Positions 18,601 to 20,890 of a stretch of 20,890 nt of DNA are shown here, in pieces. Under the pieces are notes generated by a model, which saw only the letters and a list, made by a program, of their open reading frames with translations, did no database searches and was not told the DNA's origin. Source of the stretch: Spirogloea muscicola (Eukaryota > Streptophyta > Zygnematophyceae > Spirogloeales > Spirogloeaceae); assembly GCA_009602725.1 (NCBI GenBank), contig WELB01000242.1, forward strand, positions 155,288 through 176,177, read 5' to 3'. The stretch's first letter is position 1; every line of letters starts with the position of its first letter. The position numbers and the translations under genes are program-made.

Positions 18601-20045
18601 GCAACCTCTGCTGGGCTTCCCAATACTGCCTCCAATTGCTGACTAGTGCTTGCAGCTGCCAAGATGCTTGTGCAGAGCGCGAGCTGGCCCCTCACAGCGG
18701 CAGAGAGCAGCCACCTGGCGAGCATGGCGCCCTGCTTCACACCTCTGCCTGCACGCAGCAGCAACATGGAGTTGCAGGGATGCTGAGGCCCAAACCTCCC
18801 CGTGTGTGCGGCCAGTCTCATACAAACATGCCAGGGGTTAGTAACAGGCCCAACAAGCGCAAGGGACAACCCAATACTGCACTCATGGAAACCACGGGGG
18901 ACAGAGAAGGGTCGCTTTTGGCCTGCGTAAGCTCACCACTACCTGTGCGGTGCTGACGGCGAAGAAATGGCAGAGCAACCTCTAGAAGACGAGGCACGAG
19001 TGCATCAACAGTGGAGGTCTGCAGCAGCAGCTCAAAGTGCTCATAGGTTCCAAGGCCCTGCCAGGCGGCGATGCCAAGGGCCTGGCCAGAAGGACTGGCA
19101 CCTGTGTAGACGACAGCATGAAGGTCTGCGACATCTAGCAGGAGCTGCTCGAGGCCACGGAGGCCTTTTTGGATGCCCAGGTCCAGCAGCGCCATGCTGT
19201 GCTCCAGCTGCCCAGTGCTCTCATCGATGGCACCTGCCCGTTGCCTGTACCACGACTCCACAACCTCCAGTGCAGGCCAGGGAGGTGCTTGCCCGGCCAG
19301 GCGCACCATCTCGTCGGTGGCCTTCAGCAAGTCACACATCGAGCTGCTGCTGCTGCTGCTCAACTCTCGGACGGCGGCGTCGCTTTCCGCCCAGTCCGGC
19401 CTTCGGAGCGGGGCGCATGAGGGCTGTGTCGAGCCAGGGAGGATGTTGCGGAACCGATGAGGCGGCACGGTCTCTGCAATGGCGTCCAGGATGAGAAACA
19501 GACCACTTCCCAGGGTGGCCGCGTGCCGCCTCACAAGAAGCTCCAGCTCGGACAGGCTGCCAGCTCGCGCCAGTCGAAATGCCACGGTCTGCAGCTCCTC
19601 TTGCCGGAAAGCCATGTACTCGCCCGCCGAGAACCTGGCATGGCCCGCCCGAGACCATGGTTCCACAGTCAGCTGCCCCACGGGTGCCGACGGCTGCCGG
19701 CGCCACACAGAGTGAGTAGTGCCTGCGGTCAGGGTTGCGCAGCATCTCCAAGCGGCACGGCGAAGGCGAGGGACGCCGTGCTCGCCTGCCCATGTGGATG
19801 GCGAGGAAGGTGTCCAGGCGGTCGTAGTACCGCAGCAGCCTGAGGCGCTGCTGGGCGCACCATGGATCCCGATCCCTACACGGCTCGGTCAGGGCCAGGC
19901 CGCGCCGCAGCAGCGCCCTGACGGCATCTGGCGTCGCAGGCACCACCTCTAAGCAGTCGCGCAGCTCGGGGCCTACAGGCTCAGCGGTCTGGAGGGCCAT
20001 GCGGCCGTCGCCTGAGGCAGTGGCGCGGGCACTGACAGGTTGTAG
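12690..20045 (-). CDS. NBAS: NBAS / MIP2-like Sec39-domain ER tethering protein, 3' ten exons
   Basis: Minus-strand exons: 20045-19786, 19634-18943, 18748-18216, 18060-17704, 17578-17385, 17221-16087, 15994-15203, 14980-13749, 13615-13390 (or 13357), 13199-12690; about 1976 residues, all junctions in frame. NBAS (plant MIP2, related to yeast Sec39) is the large subunit of the Dsl1/NRZ tether with RINT1/MAG2 and ZW10 at the ER, capturing COPI vesicles from the Golgi; in animals it also has a role in mRNA decay. Remembered family landmarks appear in order: YDRLDTFLAIHMG, WYRQRAGAIDESTGQLEHSM, YQ-VPKPVAF, QPPRSDTQWATLWHDL, WDLAAALARAPL, LGFALAHCGDDD, SYGVPRWE, FVYPNVLGTDHTRL, SLHRCW, KVALLLPYDAL. 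The Sec39 domain lies in the N-terminal half. An acidic Gly/Trp/Glu-rich linker occurs at about 14110-13830 and a poly-Ser run at 19343-19360. The N-terminal (WD-like) part is off the right edge. Two junctions, perhaps three, use GC donors. Confidence 0.92.
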
Positions 20046-20129
20046 CTGCAAAGAACAACCCAAGTGAGAGAAAGCGGCTGCGAATATTAAAATATCGGCT
20101 GTAAACAGCCAGCCAGATGCATACAGGTG
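20046..20129 (-). other. 3' end of the NBAS upstream intron
   Basis: Minus-strand TTCTTTGCAG (20055-20046) is a good acceptor for the exon starting at 20045, and the frame upstream loses family similarity. A second possible acceptor (CTGTCAG) lies a few bases inside. No further NBAS exon is visible to 20890, so this intron is at least 845 bp. Confidence 0.6.
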
Positions 20130-20683
20130 TTCATGACGGAGCCAAAGGCTAGGCAGACAGGGCGCCCTCAATACCCCCGTGTCAGCAGTAGGAAGTCAGA
20201 TGAGCTGAGGGGAGGAAGAGCAACCCCGCTGCGCAAACCAGAGGCTGCTGCAAGGGCGCGACCAGCCCGGCGATGCAAAGCAATCGCCTGGGACCGCTGT
20301 AGGGACATAGACAAGCGCATACAGCAGCAGGACACAAGACCCAAAGGCACCGAGCCACCGGGAAAAGCCAACCCAAAATGAATGGACAATGTTCAAAGCC
20401 ACAGAAAGAAGTGCCGAAAAAGGACTACACTACAAAGTGCAAGACGGTGCAGAGGGAGATGCAGATGGCTGCTCAGTATCCACGTGTGAGCAACAGCAGA
20501 TCAGAGTAACTCGGAGCAGGAGAAGTGGCACTCTGCCGAGACCCGGAAGCAGCAGCCATAGCACGGCCAGCCCGCGCACCGGGAAAGAAGAAGATGAGCT
20601 CGCCCATAGAAGAAATTTCGTGTATTTGAAACAGTCGAAAGCCAGTATGGCCAAGTACAGAGGTAAGCACATCTTATGACGTA
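20130..20683 (-). repeat. Dispersed-repeat array inside the NBAS intron
   Basis: On the minus strand the order is block D (20683-20610, GTGCTTACCTCTGTACTTGG), block A (about 20605-20580, ATGGGCGAGCTCATCTTCTT), block B (about 20580-20470, ending TCTGATCTGCTGTTGC, then GGATACTGAG), block C (20395-20355, TTGTCCATTCATTTTGGGTT) and a second block B (about 20290-20166). The two B copies translate to similar strings (YSDLLLLTRGY and SSDFLLLTRGY), but no long intact frame links them. The same blocks occur at 1.2 kb and 5.9-8.7 kb. Confidence 0.65.
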
Positions 20684-20705
20684 GCAGCTAGCATCTAGCA
20701 GCTAC

Positions 20706-20890
20706 TGGAGCTGCTAGTAGAGTGAGGCAGCAGCTGTGCCAGGAGGAATGGAGGGGTGGGGGGGGGAAGAGGGCTGGAAGTGCCACGATTGGGGCCTTGA
20801 CATCCTGTCCTGCTGGAGCTGCTAGAGGAGGAGTGAGGCAGCATCCATAGCAGGAGGGATGGGGGGGTGGGGAAGGATGGCCGGAAGTGC
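20706..20890. repeat. G-rich tandem repeat, period about 108 bp, cut by the window edge
   Basis: The unit beginning TGGAGCTGCTAG at 20706 starts again at 20814. Both contain GTGAGGCAGCA, GGAGG-ATGG, a long G run and GG-GGAAGTGC (ending at 20783 and 20890). Copies differ by substitutions and small indels. The G runs (at 20758-20766 and 20861-20867) lie on the plus strand, opposite the NBAS coding strand. Confidence 0.85.

Noticed and set aside
19635-19785. Alternative GT-AG splice within this NBAS segment (GT in CGGC|GTCCCT, acceptor CCGCAG)
   Set aside because: It is in frame but adds about 40 residues not expected between the conserved IHMG and RFSAGEY positions; the GC-AG model joins them without a gap.
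20706-20890. Tandem repeats considered as a CRISPR array
   Set aside because: The whole 108-bp unit is repeated with no unique spacers, and the host is eukaryotic.

Overview
The window looks like nuclear DNA from a green alga (Chlorophyta; the lineage within it is not resolved). The evidence is GC-rich coding sequence split into many short exons, TGTAA poly(A) signals typical of green algae, and three proteins whose closest remembered relatives are plant-type. There are no bacterial features such as operons, Shine-Dalgarno sites or CRISPR. All exon models below were built by eye from reading frame, splice signals and remembered family alignments; none was checked by search.

Layout. (1) Bases 2-4258, plus strand: the 3' part of a leucine-rich-repeat (LRR) protein gene, 13 exons visible, about 512 residues and about 18 repeats. 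Most exons are exactly 72 or 147 nt, holding one or two repeats, and introns 2-12 are all phase 1. Most of its introns are almost pure C/T on the coding strand. (2) Bases 4259-8778: about 4.5 kb without a recognisable gene. The first 1.7 kb is AT-richer and featureless; from about 5.9 kb it is a mosaic of dispersed, direct and inverted repeats, including a nearly identical 139-bp inverted pair (7917-8055 / 8563-8701) that ends 77 bp before the next start codon. (3) Bases 8779-11855, plus strand: complete gene for translation initiation factor eIF3 subunit L, 9 exons, 530 residues. (4) Bases 11856-12689: the 834-bp gap between two convergent genes. (5) Bases 12690-20045, minus strand: the 3' ten exons (about 1976 residues) of an NBAS / plant MIP2 (Sec39-domain) ER tethering protein; the N-terminal part lies beyond the right edge. 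(6) Bases 20046-20890: the next NBAS intron, filled with copies of the same repeat family seen at 1.2 kb and 5.9-8.7 kb, then a 108-bp G-rich tandem repeat.

The three genes are housekeeping or regulatory and do not form a pathway: eIF3L acts in translation initiation, NBAS in Golgi-to-ER vesicle capture, and the LRR protein has no assigned role. I found no new defence, toxin or enzymatic system. The points most worth following are the repeat-per-exon LRR gene with its C/T-only introns, the shuffled repeat family that enters introns and a promoter, and a cluster of apparent GC-AG introns.
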